This document shows positions 22,804 through 30,221 of a stretch of DNA of 44,288 nt, piece by piece. The stretch covers positions 1-44,288 of the forward strand of contig JAEZXR010000108.1 in NCBI GenBank assembly GCA_023419605.1. Direction: 5' to 3'. Position 1 is the first letter of the stretch; each line of letters starts with the position of its first letter. The stretch comes from Bacillota bacterium (GTDB lineage: Bacteria > Bacillota > Clostridia > Acetivibrionales > JAEZXR01). Both the position numbers and the translations under genes were made by a program. The notes under the pieces are model-generated. The model saw only the letters and a program-made list of their open reading frames with translations, was not told the DNA's origin and searched no databases.

Positions 22804-25464
22804 CTAATTGTTTACAAATTTGTTACGAATGAGCTTCACAATCTCCACGATAGGAATAATAGTAAAGGCAGCGATGACAACGATGGCCCATTGTTCCAGT
22901 GAAAGATGCTGTACTCTGAAGATGCTGTTAAGTCCCGGGATTATGATGACCAGTACAAGCAATAGTGCAGCAAACAGGTTTGCGCCTACCAGGTACATGT
23001 TTGAGAAAAACCCGATACTGAACGCCGACTTGGTATTGGACCGGACGTTAAAGGAGTGGGTCAACTGTATAAGTCCCAGTGTTGCAAAGGCCATGGTAAT
23101 AGCTATTTCCTGTGAATACCAGGTTCTACCCAGGTAATAAGTTAACAGCGTGATACCGCCTTCGATAATACCCTGATAGATGATGTTAAAGCCCACGCCA
23201 TCGGAGAAAATACTGCTTCTGGCCTTACGCGGCTTCTGCTTCATAACATCCTTTTCCGCTTTTTCCACGCCCAGAGCCAGGGCCGGGAATGTATCCGTTA
23301 CCAGGTTAATCCATAAAATATGGATGGGGAAGAGGATGGTCCAGTTCAACATGGTAGCAACAAATAGTGTAATAACTTCGCCTGCGTTGGCAGAGAGAAG
23401 GAACTGAATAGCTTTTCTGATGTTGCTGTAGATTTTTCTTCCTTCCTCAACGGCAAAAACAATGGTGGCAAAGTTATCGTCCGAAAGCACCATATCCGAT
23501 ACGCCTTTTGCCACGTCGGTGCCTGTTATTCCCATACCGACTCCGATATCGGAGGTCTTCAGGGCGGGAGCGTCATTAACGCCGTCACCGGTCATCGCTA
23601 CGATTTTACCACGGTCCTTCCAGGCTTTAACGATTCGCACCTTATGCTCGGGTGAAACCCTGGCATAAACGGAATACTTTGTTACCTTCTCTTCGAAATC
23701 CTTTTCGCTGATTCGATCCAGTTCACTGCCGGATATAACTTCACTGTCATCCTTAATGATATTCAGTTCCTTTGCGATGGCAGCAGCCGTATCCCTATGG
23801 TCCCCGGTAATCATAACAGGGCGTATTCCAGCCTCGCGGCAGATCCTTACGGCTTCCTTCACCTCTTCGCGCGGAGGGTCGATCATACCCACCAGTCCAA
23901 CAAAAACAAGATTGTTTTCCACGTGATCAGGCGACATGATATCCGGGATATCCGGGGTATCCTTATAGGCCATTGCCAGAACCCTAAGAGCTTTTCCCGC
24001 CATAGCACTGTTGGCTTCCTGGATATTTTGCACTGCTTTTGCATCCATAGGTTCCACTTTGCCGTTAATCAGGATGGAGGTACATCTCTGAAGCAGTACA
24101 TCGGGAGCACCCTTGGTCATAATGCGGAGCTTTCCTTCAATCTCATTGACGGTTGTCATCAACTTTCTATCGGAATCAAAAGGGATTTCTTCCTTTCTAA
24201 GCATGGTTTTTTCCATTTCATCCTTGACGAAGCCCTTTTCGAAGCCGAAGGTGACCAGTGCAGTTTCAGTGGGATCACCAATAACATCCGGTTTCTCCTT
24301 GCCGGTTCTCGCTACCTTAGAATCGTTACAAAGCGTCATGATCTGCATGAACACTGCGGCATCCTGTGTCTCTCCCAGTGATGCCTCTGCTTTTATTACT
24401 TTGTCTCCCAGGTAAACTTCCTTTACTGTCATCCTGTTTTGGGTAAGAGTACCGGTTTTATCGGAACAGATGATTTCGGTACAACCCAGAGTCTCAACTG
24501 CCGGGAGCTTTCGAATAATGGCGTTTCGTTTTGCCATTTTCTGAACACCCAGGGCCAATACAATGGTTACGATAGCGGGCAGTCCTTCAGGGATTGCCGC
24601 AACTGCAAGGCTCACTGCGGTGAGGAACATTTCCAGGGCGCTTCGCCCCTCAAGAACGCCGACAACAAATATAATGACTGCGATGGCAACAATACCGATG
24701 GTAAGATATTTGCCCAATTCGGAAAGCTTTTGCTGAAGGGGGGTTTGCTCCTCCTCCTGTTTGGAAATATATCCGGCGATCTTACCCACTTCCGTCTTCA
24801 TACCTGTGCCGGTTATGATACCCGAACCTCTTCCGTACGTAACACTGCTTCCCAGATAGGCCATGTTTTTACGGTCTCCAATAGGAGTATCAGCCTTATC
24901 AATTTCCTGGACAAATTTTTCAGAGGGAACCGATTCTCCCGTCAAAGCGGCTTCTTCGATTTTTAAGCTGGCGGAATCAATCAGGCGTAAGTCGGCAGGT
25001 ACGTAGTCTCCTGCTTCAAGAAGAACGATATCACCAGGAACCAGCTCTTCCGTTTTTACCATTTTTACTTCGCCATTCCTTTTTGTCTTGGCATAAGGGG
25101 ATGACATCTGTTTCAATGCCTCTAATGCTTTTTCGGCTTTGCTTTCCTGTAAAACACCAAGAACTGCATTAATAATAACGACAAGAAGAATAATGACAGT
25201 ATCCGTTATCTCTCCGAGAAATCCTGAAATAGCGGAAGCAATGAGCAGGATGATAACCATAACATCCTTGAACTGCTCCATAAATTTCATCAACAGAGAC
25301 TTCTTCTTTCCTTCCTGTAATTCGTTTTTTCCGTACTTCTCAAGCCTTTTTGCCGCATCTGCTTCGGACAATCCGTTAGGACTGCTTTCAAGCACTTCCA
25401 TAGCCTTACTTGAGGTAAGCGTATGAAATACGGCTTCACTCAAATTCTCAACTGTTTCCTTCAT
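22804..25464 (-). CDS. P-type cation ATPase, PMR1/SERCA class (probable Mn2+/Ca2+ exporter)
   Basis: An 886-residue P2A-type pump that expels divalent cation. N-terminal cation_ATPase_N segment, actuator loop with TGES (about 176-179), phosphorylation motif DKTGT at D335, a KGAPD nucleotide-binding loop, TGDGVNDAPALK hinge, and ten membrane segments. Ion-site residues of the SERCA class are kept: PEGLP in TM4, NAGE in TM5, and NLVTD in TM6. The start is ATG 25464, 8 nt after AGGAGGT; an in-frame TTG upstream (25497) lies before that site. The leader carries a yybP-ykoY Mn2+ riboswitch, which argues for Mn2+ export as the main duty although such pumps often take Ca2+ too. Ends in a terminator; not co-transcribed with the dacF-like gene. 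Confidence 0.94.
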   Translation of the reverse strand: MKETVENLSEAVFHTLTSSKAMEVLESSPNGLSEADAAKRLEKYGKNELQEGKKKSLLMKFMEQFKDVMVIILLIASAISGFLGEITDTVIILLVVIINAVLGVLQESKAEKALEALKQMSSPYAKTKRNGEVKMVKTEELVPGDIVLLEAGDYVPADLRLIDSASLKIEEAALTGESVPSEKFVQEIDKADTPIGDRKNMAYLGSSVTYGRGSGIITGTGMKTEVGKIAGYISKQEEEQTPLQQKLSELGKYLTIGIVAIAVIIFVVGVLEGRSALEMFLTAVSLAVAAIPEGLPAIVTIVLALGVQKMAKRNAIIRKLPAVETLGCTEIICSDKTGTLTQNRMTVKEVYLGDKVIKAEASLGETQDAAVFMQIMTLCNDSKVARTGKEKPDVIGDPTETALVTFGFEKGFVKDEMEKTMLRKEEIPFDSDRKLMTTVNEIEGKLRIMTKGAPDVLLQRCTSILINGKVEPMDAKAVQNIQEANSAMAGKALRVLAMAYKDTPDIPDIMSPDHVENNLVFVGLVGMIDPPREEVKEAVRICREAGIRPVMITGDHRDTAAAIAKELNIIKDDSEVISGSELDRISEKDFEEKVTKYSVYARVSPEHKVRIVKAWKDRGKIVAMTGDGVNDAPALKTSDIGVGMGITGTDVAKGVSDMVLSDDNFATIVFAVEEGRKIYSNIRKAIQFLLSANAGEVITLFVATMLNWTILFPIHILWINLVTDTFPALALGVEKAEKDVMKQKPRKARSSIFSDGVGFNIIYQGIIEGGITLLTYYLGRTWYSQEIAITMAFATLGLIQLTHSFNVRSNTKSAFSIGFFSNMYLVGANLFAALLLVLVIIIPGLNSIFRVQHLSLEQWAIVVIAAFTIIPIVEIVKLIRNKFVNN

Positions 25465-25524
25465 CGGATCAAACCTCCTGTAAATAATTTGCGTCAACAG
25501 TGATAAAAATATTAAAGTGTATAA

Positions 25525-25576
25525 AAATAAAAAAGACTTTTAACACGAACTCATAAGGGTTCATGTTAAAAGTCTT
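25525..25576 (-). terminator. Expression-platform terminator of the Mn riboswitch
   Basis: On the minus strand, AAGACTTTTAACATGAAC pairs with GTTCGTGTTAAAAGTCTT (20-bp class stem, small loop) followed by TTTTTTATTTTT. Its 5' arm contains AAGACTTTTAA, the same bases that form the 3' side of the aptamer's P1, so aptamer and terminator compete and Mn2+ binding should allow read-through. Confidence 0.92.
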
Positions 25577-25657
25577 GCTTCCTGTGGACCAGGAGTATAA
25601 AGCCAGGCGTTCTTGCCGCCGATTGTTGACTTTATACCTACCAGCTACTCCCTCTTA
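25566..25657 (-). promoter_or_regulatory. yybP-ykoY riboswitch (Mn2+)
   Basis: Read on the minus strand the RNA carries the two conserved faces of the class: GAGGGAGTAGC at the 5' side and GCAAGACTTTTAA at the 3' side, joined by P1 (TTAAGAG/CTTTTAA). The long central arm is ATAAAGTCAACA..CCTGGCTTTAT, and a further hairpin is CCTGG/CCAGG-like. This matches the Lactococcus lactis aptamer block for block. Known members bind Mn2+ and activate exporters, including P-type ATPases. Confidence 0.94.
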
Positions 25658-25666
25658 ACATGAATA

Positions 25667-25695
25667 TTGTAGAGCAAATATTCCCAAATGTCAAG
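25667..25695 (-). promoter_or_regulatory. Promoter of the Mn riboswitch/ATPase transcript
   Basis: Minus strand TTGACA (25690-25695), exactly 17 nt, TACAAT (25667-25672). Initiation is predicted just before the aptamer. Confidence 0.82.
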
Positions 25696-25705
25696 GAAAA
25701 TATGA

Positions 25706-25740
25706 CAAAAAAGCTGTCGCAGGAATCCATTGCGACAGCT
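25706..25740 (-). terminator. Terminator of the 53-residue gene
   Basis: AGCTGTCGCA and TGCGACAGCT form a perfect 10-bp stem with a 9-nt loop; a run of six T follows on the minus strand. It ends the transcript of the small gene at 25751-25912 and supports that this gene is real. Confidence 0.88.
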
Positions 25741-25750
25741 CTGTAAGCTA

Positions 25751-25912
25751 TTACTTATTCTTGGTCGTTAGGTTGTTTGGTGGTGTTTTATAGGGATTTC
25801 TCTTTAAATACCTGCCGGAAGTATCCAAATCCATCTCATCCTTCTCAGGAACTAATTCCCCCCGGAATCCGGGCGGCTGTTTTGCAGGTCTCAAAAGGTG
25901 TTTGTCCTTCAT
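25751..25912 (-). CDS. Small protein of unknown function, 53 residues
   Basis: A short frame beginning MKDKHLLRPAKQPPGFRG and ending NNLTTKNK. It is supported by a GGGAGGA ribosome site 6-7 nt before ATG 25912 and by a strong terminator 11 nt after the stop. The sequence is basic and proline-rich, contains no cysteine, and predicts neither signal peptide nor membrane helix. I do not recognise the family; it lacks the germination-protease motif of alpha/beta-type small acid-soluble spore proteins. Its leader contains the fold-back element at 25938-26031. Confidence 0.68.
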   Translation of the reverse strand: MKDKHLLRPAKQPPGFRGELVPEKDEMDLDTSGRYLKRNPYKTPPNNLTTKNK

Positions 25913-25937
25913 ATGATTCCTCCCAATTCAGAGTCAA

Positions 25938-26031
25938 GGTGCAGTGGAAAATTACTTCCGCTTTTTCAACCTACCCCGGCATCCATGTCAGGTAGGGCAA
26001 AAGGACTGTGGAAGTAATTTTTCACCAATCC
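25938..26031. repeat. Fold-back element, copy 2
   Basis: The outer stem GTGGAAAATTACTTCCGC pairs with GTGGAAGTAATTTTTCAC at 16 of 18 positions. The centre has a separate CCTACC/GGTAGG stem. The left arm and the right arm with its flank (TTTTTCACCAATCCTAA) match copy 1 at 13886-13994 in the same orientation, while the centres are unrelated. It lies between two divergent small genes (25912 minus, 26138 plus). Confidence 0.62.
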
Positions 26032-26137
26032 TAAGAGTAGTTTTCTCATTTATAAAACGGGTTATACTAAGGGAGAGTAAAAATGAACAAAGCAAATTTT
26101 GCTTGATGTAAGGAATACCCGAAGGAGAGGTGATACC

Positions 26138-26269
26138 ATGAGCGGAAAAGAGGATAAGAATCGGCATCCCTGGGATGATAATCTTCCCAAGAATAAGGAA
26201 TACATTCAAAAATTCTTTAAAAAATCGGAAAAGGAAATAAAGAAGCAGGAAGGGGAAGGGAAAATTTAA
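26138..26269 (+). CDS. Small hydrophilic protein of unknown function, 43 residues
   Basis: Begins MSGKEDKNRHPWDDNLPKNK and ends with a lysine/glutamate-rich tail (FKKSEKEIKKQEGEGKI). The ribosome site GGAGAGGTGATACC is close to the ideal anti-16S complement. Highly charged, no cysteine, no membrane segment, probably largely disordered or helical. No family recognised. Lies 70 nt ahead of the CmpB-like gene, probably on the same transcript. Confidence 0.65.
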   Translation: MSGKEDKNRHPWDDNLPKNKEYIQKFFKKSEKEIKKQEGEGKI

Positions 26270-26339
26270 AAAAGTATTCAGCAAAAAATTAGTATTTTTT
26301 ACAACTACTAAAAATTCCAAAATTACAAAAAATAAAGCT

Positions 26340-26744
26340 ATGTTGAAGAGATTTGTAATTTACGGTTTGCTAGGATGGAATATAGAGGTACTCTGGACGG
26401 GCTTTCATTCGCTTTTCAGCGGCGATTTGAATATGCAGGGAGCTACAACGTTATGGATGTTTTTTGTGTATGGCTCTGCCGTATTTGTTCTTGAACCCAT
26501 ACACCATATAATCAGCAAATGGAGGTGGCCTTTTCGAGGAATTATATGGGTTGTAATCATATGGGGAATAGAGTATGCGAGCGGACTTTTCCTAACCCAG
26601 GTTGTAGGCGTGACTCCGTGGTACTATTCAGGACCCTTTGCCATCGATGGGCTTGTACGGGTCGATTATGCTCCAGCATGGTTTATTGCAGGGCTGGCAT
26701 TTGAGTGGGTGCATAACAGGCTGGATGACTATAAAATAGCATAA
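26340..26744 (+). CDS. CmpB-like putative ABC-transporter permease (PF06541-type) membrane protein
   Basis: A 134-residue membrane protein with about four helices. The opening FVIYGLLGWNIEVLWTG and the WYYSGPFAIDGLVRVDYAPAWFIAGLAFE block fit the ABC_trans_CmpB family, whose members are small clostridial integral membrane proteins of unproven function. There is no good ribosome site before ATG 26340, so expression may be weak or coupled to the small gene upstream. The sequence between the two genes is A/T-rich with no feature. Confidence 0.78.
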   Translation: MLKRFVIYGLLGWNIEVLWTGFHSLFSGDLNMQGATTLWMFFVYGSAVFVLEPIHHIISKWRWPFRGIIWVVIIWGIEYASGLFLTQVVGVTPWYYSGPFAIDGLVRVDYAPAWFIAGLAFEWVHNRLDDYKIA

Positions 26745-26802
26745 GACCATAGGAGGAGACTGATGAACGGCTTTTTCGAAAACTACTGACATTATTTAAA
26801 AC

Positions 26803-26832
26803 TTGACAAAATTCATCACTTCCTAATATTAT
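26803..26832 (+). promoter_or_regulatory. Promoter upstream of the phosphodiester glycosidase operon
   Basis: Perfect TTGACA (26803-26808), 18-nt spacer, TATTAT (26827-26832). Predicted start near 26839, only 10 nt before a hairpin with a T-tract (26849-26889). Confidence 0.65.
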
Positions 26833-26848
26833 AAGGTATAGACACTAA

Positions 26849-26889
26849 AAAGAACTTTATACTTGAATAAGGTAAAGTTCTTTATTTTT
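26849..26889 (+). terminator. Terminator-like hairpin in the leader (attenuator or upstream terminator)
   Basis: AAAGAACTTTA pairs perfectly with TAAAGTTCTTT, followed by ATTTTTGTTTTG. If transcription starts at the promoter just upstream, this is a leader attenuator; otherwise it simply ends the CmpB-like transcript. Confidence 0.75.
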
Positions 26890-26915
26890 GTTTTGATAGG
26901 GGATGAAATGAGTTT

Positions 26916-27950
26916 ATGTTGAGAAATAGAGAAAATATGCAAAATAGTGCAGCGAATAAATCAAAAGGAACAAAAAGAAGATCCATATGGAAGAGCTTTT
27001 TGATTTTCCTGGCCTTTGAATTTGTCTTTACAGGGATTACCCTGCCGGTCCTGGTATTCTACGGACCCTTTACCCAGGTGAAGAAGACGGTGGTAGGTTC
27101 TTTCCTCACCACCCGGCGGTTTCCTTTTGTGGCGAAAATGTTTTTATCGGATAAGGCCATTGACAACTTGATCGGAAGCAGTGTTGCCGTTGACCCGACC
27201 TGGACGGGTGAAAAGATTGAAGATTTGAATTTTAATGTAAACCATTCGGATAAAATACAGCTTTACGATATTGATGGTGGAGATTTTTCAGGAAAAGCCA
27301 TGGTGGTTCTTGATCCCACCCGTGTCGTCGTAGGTTACTCCAGTCTTATGCCGAAAGCGGGAGAAACCACCAGTGCCATTGCAAAAAGGAATGGCGCTGT
27401 TGCAGCTATCAATGGAGGCGGTTTCATCGATCAGGGGTGGGCCGGTACGGGAGGGAATCCCACAGGTGTCATTTTTAGCGGCGGGAAACTCATCTACGAT
27501 CAATTGAAGAATGAAAACACAAAGCAGGATACTGCTGCTTTTACAAAAAAAGGAATGCTTATCGTAGGCAGGCATTCCGTTAAGGAATTAAAAGAAATGG
27601 ATGTTGCTGAAGCCATCAGCTTTGGACCGGCCCTGATTGTAAATGGAAAGCCTACCATTACTCAGGGAGACGGGGGGAATGGGCAGGCGCCGAGAACCGC
27701 CATCGGACAAAGGGCAGATGGAGCCGTTGTTATGATCGTTATTGACGGGAGAGACCCGTTGAAAGGAATTTTGGGAGCTACCTTACGGGATGTTCAGGAT
27801 ATTCTTTTGAACAAGTTTAAGTGTGTAAACGCGGTAAACCTGGATGGAGGGTCTTCCGCCACTTTATACTATGGGGGCAAGGTCATCAACAAACCGTCGG
27901 ATGGACTGGGTGAGAGGGCTGTACCTACCGCCTTTATTGTGAAACCGTAA
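26916..27950 (+). CDS. Phosphodiester glycosidase family protein (NAGPA-like, membrane-anchored)
   Basis: A 344-residue protein with one N-terminal membrane anchor (about 27-50, FLIFLAFEFVFTGITLPVLVF) and an extracellular NAGPA domain. Motifs: VAAINGGGFIDQGWAGTGGNPTG, FGPALIVNGKP, APRTAIGQRADGAVVMIVIDGR and AVNLDGGSSATLYYGGKVIN ... PTAFIV. The family includes the lysosomal uncovering enzyme that removes GlcNAc from phosphodiesters and bacterial enzymes acting on wall or exopolysaccharide phosphodiesters. Here a role in teichoic-type or surface polysaccharide turnover is inferred. The ribosome site (AGGGGATG) is rather far from ATG 26916; ATG 26937 is an alternative. It is followed after 16 nt by a second anchored protein. 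Confidence 0.88.
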   Translation: MLRNRENMQNSAANKSKGTKRRSIWKSFLIFLAFEFVFTGITLPVLVFYGPFTQVKKTVVGSFLTTRRFPFVAKMFLSDKAIDNLIGSSVAVDPTWTGEKIEDLNFNVNHSDKIQLYDIDGGDFSGKAMVVLDPTRVVVGYSSLMPKAGETTSAIAKRNGAVAAINGGGFIDQGWAGTGGNPTGVIFSGGKLIYDQLKNENTKQDTAAFTKKGMLIVGRHSVKELKEMDVAEAISFGPALIVNGKPTITQGDGGNGQAPRTAIGQRADGAVVMIVIDGRDPLKGILGATLRDVQDILLNKFKCVNAVNLDGGSSATLYYGGKVINKPSDGLGERAVPTAFIVKP

Positions 27951-27966
27951 AGTAAGGGGGACGAAA

Positions 27967-29007
27967 ATGAAACGAGCAGGAAGAATCTATCGGTGGATTA
28001 TTATATCCGTACTATGCCAGGTGATACTGTTGGTCTTCTTAAATAATGTATATCTTGCAAGGCGAGGAGAAGCTACTGCGACTCTGGTGGAAACCAAGGA
28101 AGAAAAACCGAAAAACAACCTAAAGGTGGAGATACCGCAAAATGCCTCGAAGGTCAGAGTTTCCTACGACAATTCCTTTGCTGCCTACATGCTTGACGGT
28201 AAACTGGAAATCATGCACCTGTCGGATAAAAAAGTCGTGAAAACCATCCAGTATGCACAGGATGAAATCACCTTATACCGTTGGCTGCCGGACAGGAATA
28301 TGGTAATCTACGCCATAAAGGCACCGGACAGCCAGGCTGGAAAAGTACAAGTGGTGACCTATAATATGGATTCGGAGGTAGAACATGCCTACCCGAAAAT
28401 CACAGGGGTTCCTGCCAAGAGTGAGATTACGGATATTGAACTGTCTCCGCTGACAAACGTGGTTTACGCTAAGGTTACCACCGGAAGTACCAGTGCAAAA
28501 ATCTATAAATATGACATCATGTCGGAACTGAGCTTTGTTATGAATACCAGTGATAAAATGGTCATGAAGGAAATGAACTATGATAATAAAATGATCTATC
28601 AGGATGATAAAAATCGTTTGTTTGTATGGGATGGTTTGAAGGCATCTTCAAAACAGTTGGCCTATAAGGAACGCCTTGCTCTGTTTGCAGTGGTAGGATT
28701 GGATGATGAAGTTTATGCCGGAGAGCTGAATGGAGAGGGAAAGGTCGTAAAGATACGCTACGGAACTGTAGACCAGACCGTTGACAAATGGAATACCGTT
28801 GATCTGAAAACTCCTGTTCTACCGGAGAACGTTTTTATTACCGCTGACGGCACCGTATATGAAAGGGTAGAAGATAAGAAACTCGTGTACAATTTGAAAA
28901 ACGGTGAAAAAATAACCTATGAGGGTAATTTTGTGGAGATATTCAGCAAGCATATCGTAACAAGGGACGGAAAGACACTAAAGATAGACAATATTGATGG
29001 AAAATAA
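27967..29007 (+). CDS. Membrane-anchored probable beta-propeller protein, function unknown
   Basis: A 346-residue protein: one N-terminal helix (about 9-28), a charged linker with EEKPKNNLKV, then a beta-rich extracellular part built of repeated blade-like strands, for example VRVSYDNSFAAYMLDGKLEI, YRWLPDRNMVIYAIKAP, IELSPLTNVVYAKVTTG, EMNYDNKMIYQDDKNRLFVW and YERVEDKKLVYNLKNG. This pattern (small repeated D-N-x-V-Y-A strands) suggests a WD40- or YVTN-like propeller. No catalytic motif or cysteine cluster. It follows the glycosidase by 16 nt with an AAGGGGGA site, so it probably works with it at the cell surface. Family not recognised. Confidence 0.75.
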   Translation: MKRAGRIYRWIIISVLCQVILLVFLNNVYLARRGEATATLVETKEEKPKNNLKVEIPQNASKVRVSYDNSFAAYMLDGKLEIMHLSDKKVVKTIQYAQDEITLYRWLPDRNMVIYAIKAPDSQAGKVQVVTYNMDSEVEHAYPKITGVPAKSEITDIELSPLTNVVYAKVTTGSTSAKIYKYDIMSELSFVMNTSDKMVMKEMNYDNKMIYQDDKNRLFVWDGLKASSKQLAYKERLALFAVVGLDDEVYAGELNGEGKVVKIRYGTVDQTVDKWNTVDLKTPVLPENVFITADGTVYERVEDKKLVYNLKNGEKITYEGNFVEIFSKHIVTRDGKTLKIDNIDGK

Positions 29008-29120
29008 ACATCCTTCGTTAATTTTTGTTTATATTGCTTCAGCCGTGGGTAAAAATATGCAGTAAAGTGAATACTATATATTATAATTTATTTAATTTAA
29101 GGAATCGGGAGGACAATGGT

Positions 29121-29450
29121 ATGGCAAGTGAAAAGGTAGTTGTTTTAACAAAGGATAATTTCGATCAGGAAGTAATAAAATCAGATAAACCGGTATTGAT
29201 AGATTTTTGGGCTACCTGGTGCGGACCCTGTAGAGCCGTAGCTCCTATTATGGATGAGCTGGCTGAGGAGTTTGACGGTAAGGCTAAGATTTGTAAATTA
29301 AACGTAGATGATGAGGGAGAAATCGCACAAAAGTTCAGAATCATGAGTATCCCTACCGTTATGCTGTATAAAAACGGCGAGATGGTGGATAAAGTCATCG
29401 GGGCCAGGTCGAAGGATGAATTTGCAAAACTGATTGAAAAAAGTCTGTAA
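29121..29450 (+). CDS. trxA: Thioredoxin
   Basis: A 109-residue thioredoxin with the redox site WCGPC in IDFWATWCGPCRAVAPIMDELA, the cis-proline in MSIPTVMLYKNGE, and the usual length and fold. It reduces protein disulfides in the cytosol with electrons from thioredoxin reductase, which is not in this window. ATG 29121 is used because GGGAGG lies 8 nt upstream; an extension to 29025 would lack one. Followed by a strong terminator. Confidence 0.96.
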   Translation: MASEKVVVLTKDNFDQEVIKSDKPVLIDFWATWCGPCRAVAPIMDELAEEFDGKAKICKLNVDDEGEIAQKFRIMSIPTVMLYKNGEMVDKVIGARSKDEFAKLIEKSL

Positions 29451-29476
29451 TAAATATAGAGTGATAAGAGAGATGA

Positions 29477-29498
29477 AAAACCGCTTTGGCGGTTTTTT
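29477..29498 (+). terminator. Terminator of trxA
   Basis: AAAACCGC-TTTG-GCGGTTTT, a perfect 8-bp stem with a 4-nt loop and a T-run. Confidence 0.95.
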
Positions 29499-29618
29499 TA
29501 TTTTGTAAGTACATACTTGGAAAATGGGGTTTGCAAGGGAAACATTTAATTTGGGCATTCCTTAGGGTAAAAGGGATACTCCTTCTTCAGAAAGGTGTGT
29601 CCCATGACCTCGTGTGCG

Positions 29619-29644
29619 AAAAAAGTTTTCATCAAAACTTTTTT
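29619..29644. terminator. Second terminator-like hairpin before the DivIVA-like gene
   Basis: AAAAAAGTTTT-CATC-AAAACTTTTTT is a perfect 11-bp stem, bidirectional. With the trxA terminator it brackets about 120 nt (29500-29618) that holds a small hairpin (GGGATAC/GTGTCCC) but no credible gene; a small RNA there is possible but unproven. Confidence 0.8.
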
Positions 29645-29723
29645 GTTGGATTTTTGTCGGGAAATAATATATTATACTGTATAGAAAGGCAAAACTTGAA
29701 GGAATTGATAAAGGGGGATAAAA

Positions 29724-30170
29724 ATGGCAGGAGAAAAACGCTTTAGAACTTCCCTTCTAGGGTTTAACAAATCCGATGTAAATTTATATATTGAGAGAAT
29801 CTTAAAGGAATTTGATGATAAAATACGGCAGAAGGACGAGGAAATAACAGTCCTGAAAACGCAGAATAAAGACTTGAAGTCTAAATATGGAGAATTATCG
29901 CAGAAAGCGAATCAGGTCAATGATGACAGGACGAGGATCGCAGAGGTCCTGATTAAAGCCCAGGAGCAGGCGGCGGCCATTATGGAAGAAGCCATCAATC
30001 AATCGAACCTGGAGAAAAAGCGTATTGAAGGCTTAATAGAAGAGGAAAAGGAAAAATTGGTAGACATAAAGTCTGAAATTAAAATGTTAAAAGCTGAATT
30101 CGTAAGTACCCTGAAAAAGTATGAAAATCAGTTGGGTGACATGGTAAAGGAAGAGGAAATAGCAAGCTAG
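29724..30170 (+). CDS. DivIVA-like coiled-coil protein
   Basis: A 148-residue cytosolic protein. The N-terminus FRTSLLGFNKSDVNLYIERILKEFDD follows the DivIVA pattern (F-x-T/S-x-x-GF-x-x-x-D/E-V-x-x-Y/F-I/L). The remainder, from about residue 35 to the end, is a long heptad coiled coil rich in K, E and Q (for example KTQNKDLKSKYGELSQKANQ). DivIVA-type proteins sense membrane curvature and organise division or polar assemblies; bacterial relatives of this short type are often uncharacterised. Ribosome site AAAGGGGG. Single-gene unit between hairpins at 29619 and 30180. Confidence 0.72.
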   Translation: MAGEKRFRTSLLGFNKSDVNLYIERILKEFDDKIRQKDEEITVLKTQNKDLKSKYGELSQKANQVNDDRTRIAEVLIKAQEQAAAIMEEAINQSNLEKKRIEGLIEEEKEKLVDIKSEIKMLKAEFVSTLKKYENQLGDMVKEEEIAS

Positions 30171-30179
30171 CGGGCAATG

Positions 30180-30213
30180 GCCTCCGCTGGTTTCTTAAAG
30201 GAACCGGGGAGGC
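30180..30213. terminator. Hairpin between convergent genes
   Basis: GCCTCC/GGAGGC outer stem with an inner GGTTTC/GGAACC stem; only a weak T-rich tail (TGTCTTGTTT). It probably ends the DivIVA-like transcript and faces the end of the convergent CBO0543 gene. Confidence 0.6.
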
Positions 30214-30221
30214 TGTCTTGT

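Noticed and set aside
25988..26320. 110-codon minus-strand frame opposite the 43-residue gene
   Set aside because: It is the hydrophobic complement of A/T-rich lysine codons, with no ribosome site; the plus-strand frame has a near-ideal one.
26763..26789. 8-codon frame MNGFFENY with an AGGAGG site
   Set aside because: Too short to support as a gene; it precedes rather than follows the likely promoter, so it is not a leader peptide of the next operon. Mentioned only as context.
29486..29746. 86-codon frame between trxA and the DivIVA-like gene
   Set aside because: It begins inside the trxA terminator, lacks a ribosome site and runs through another terminator hairpin into the next gene.
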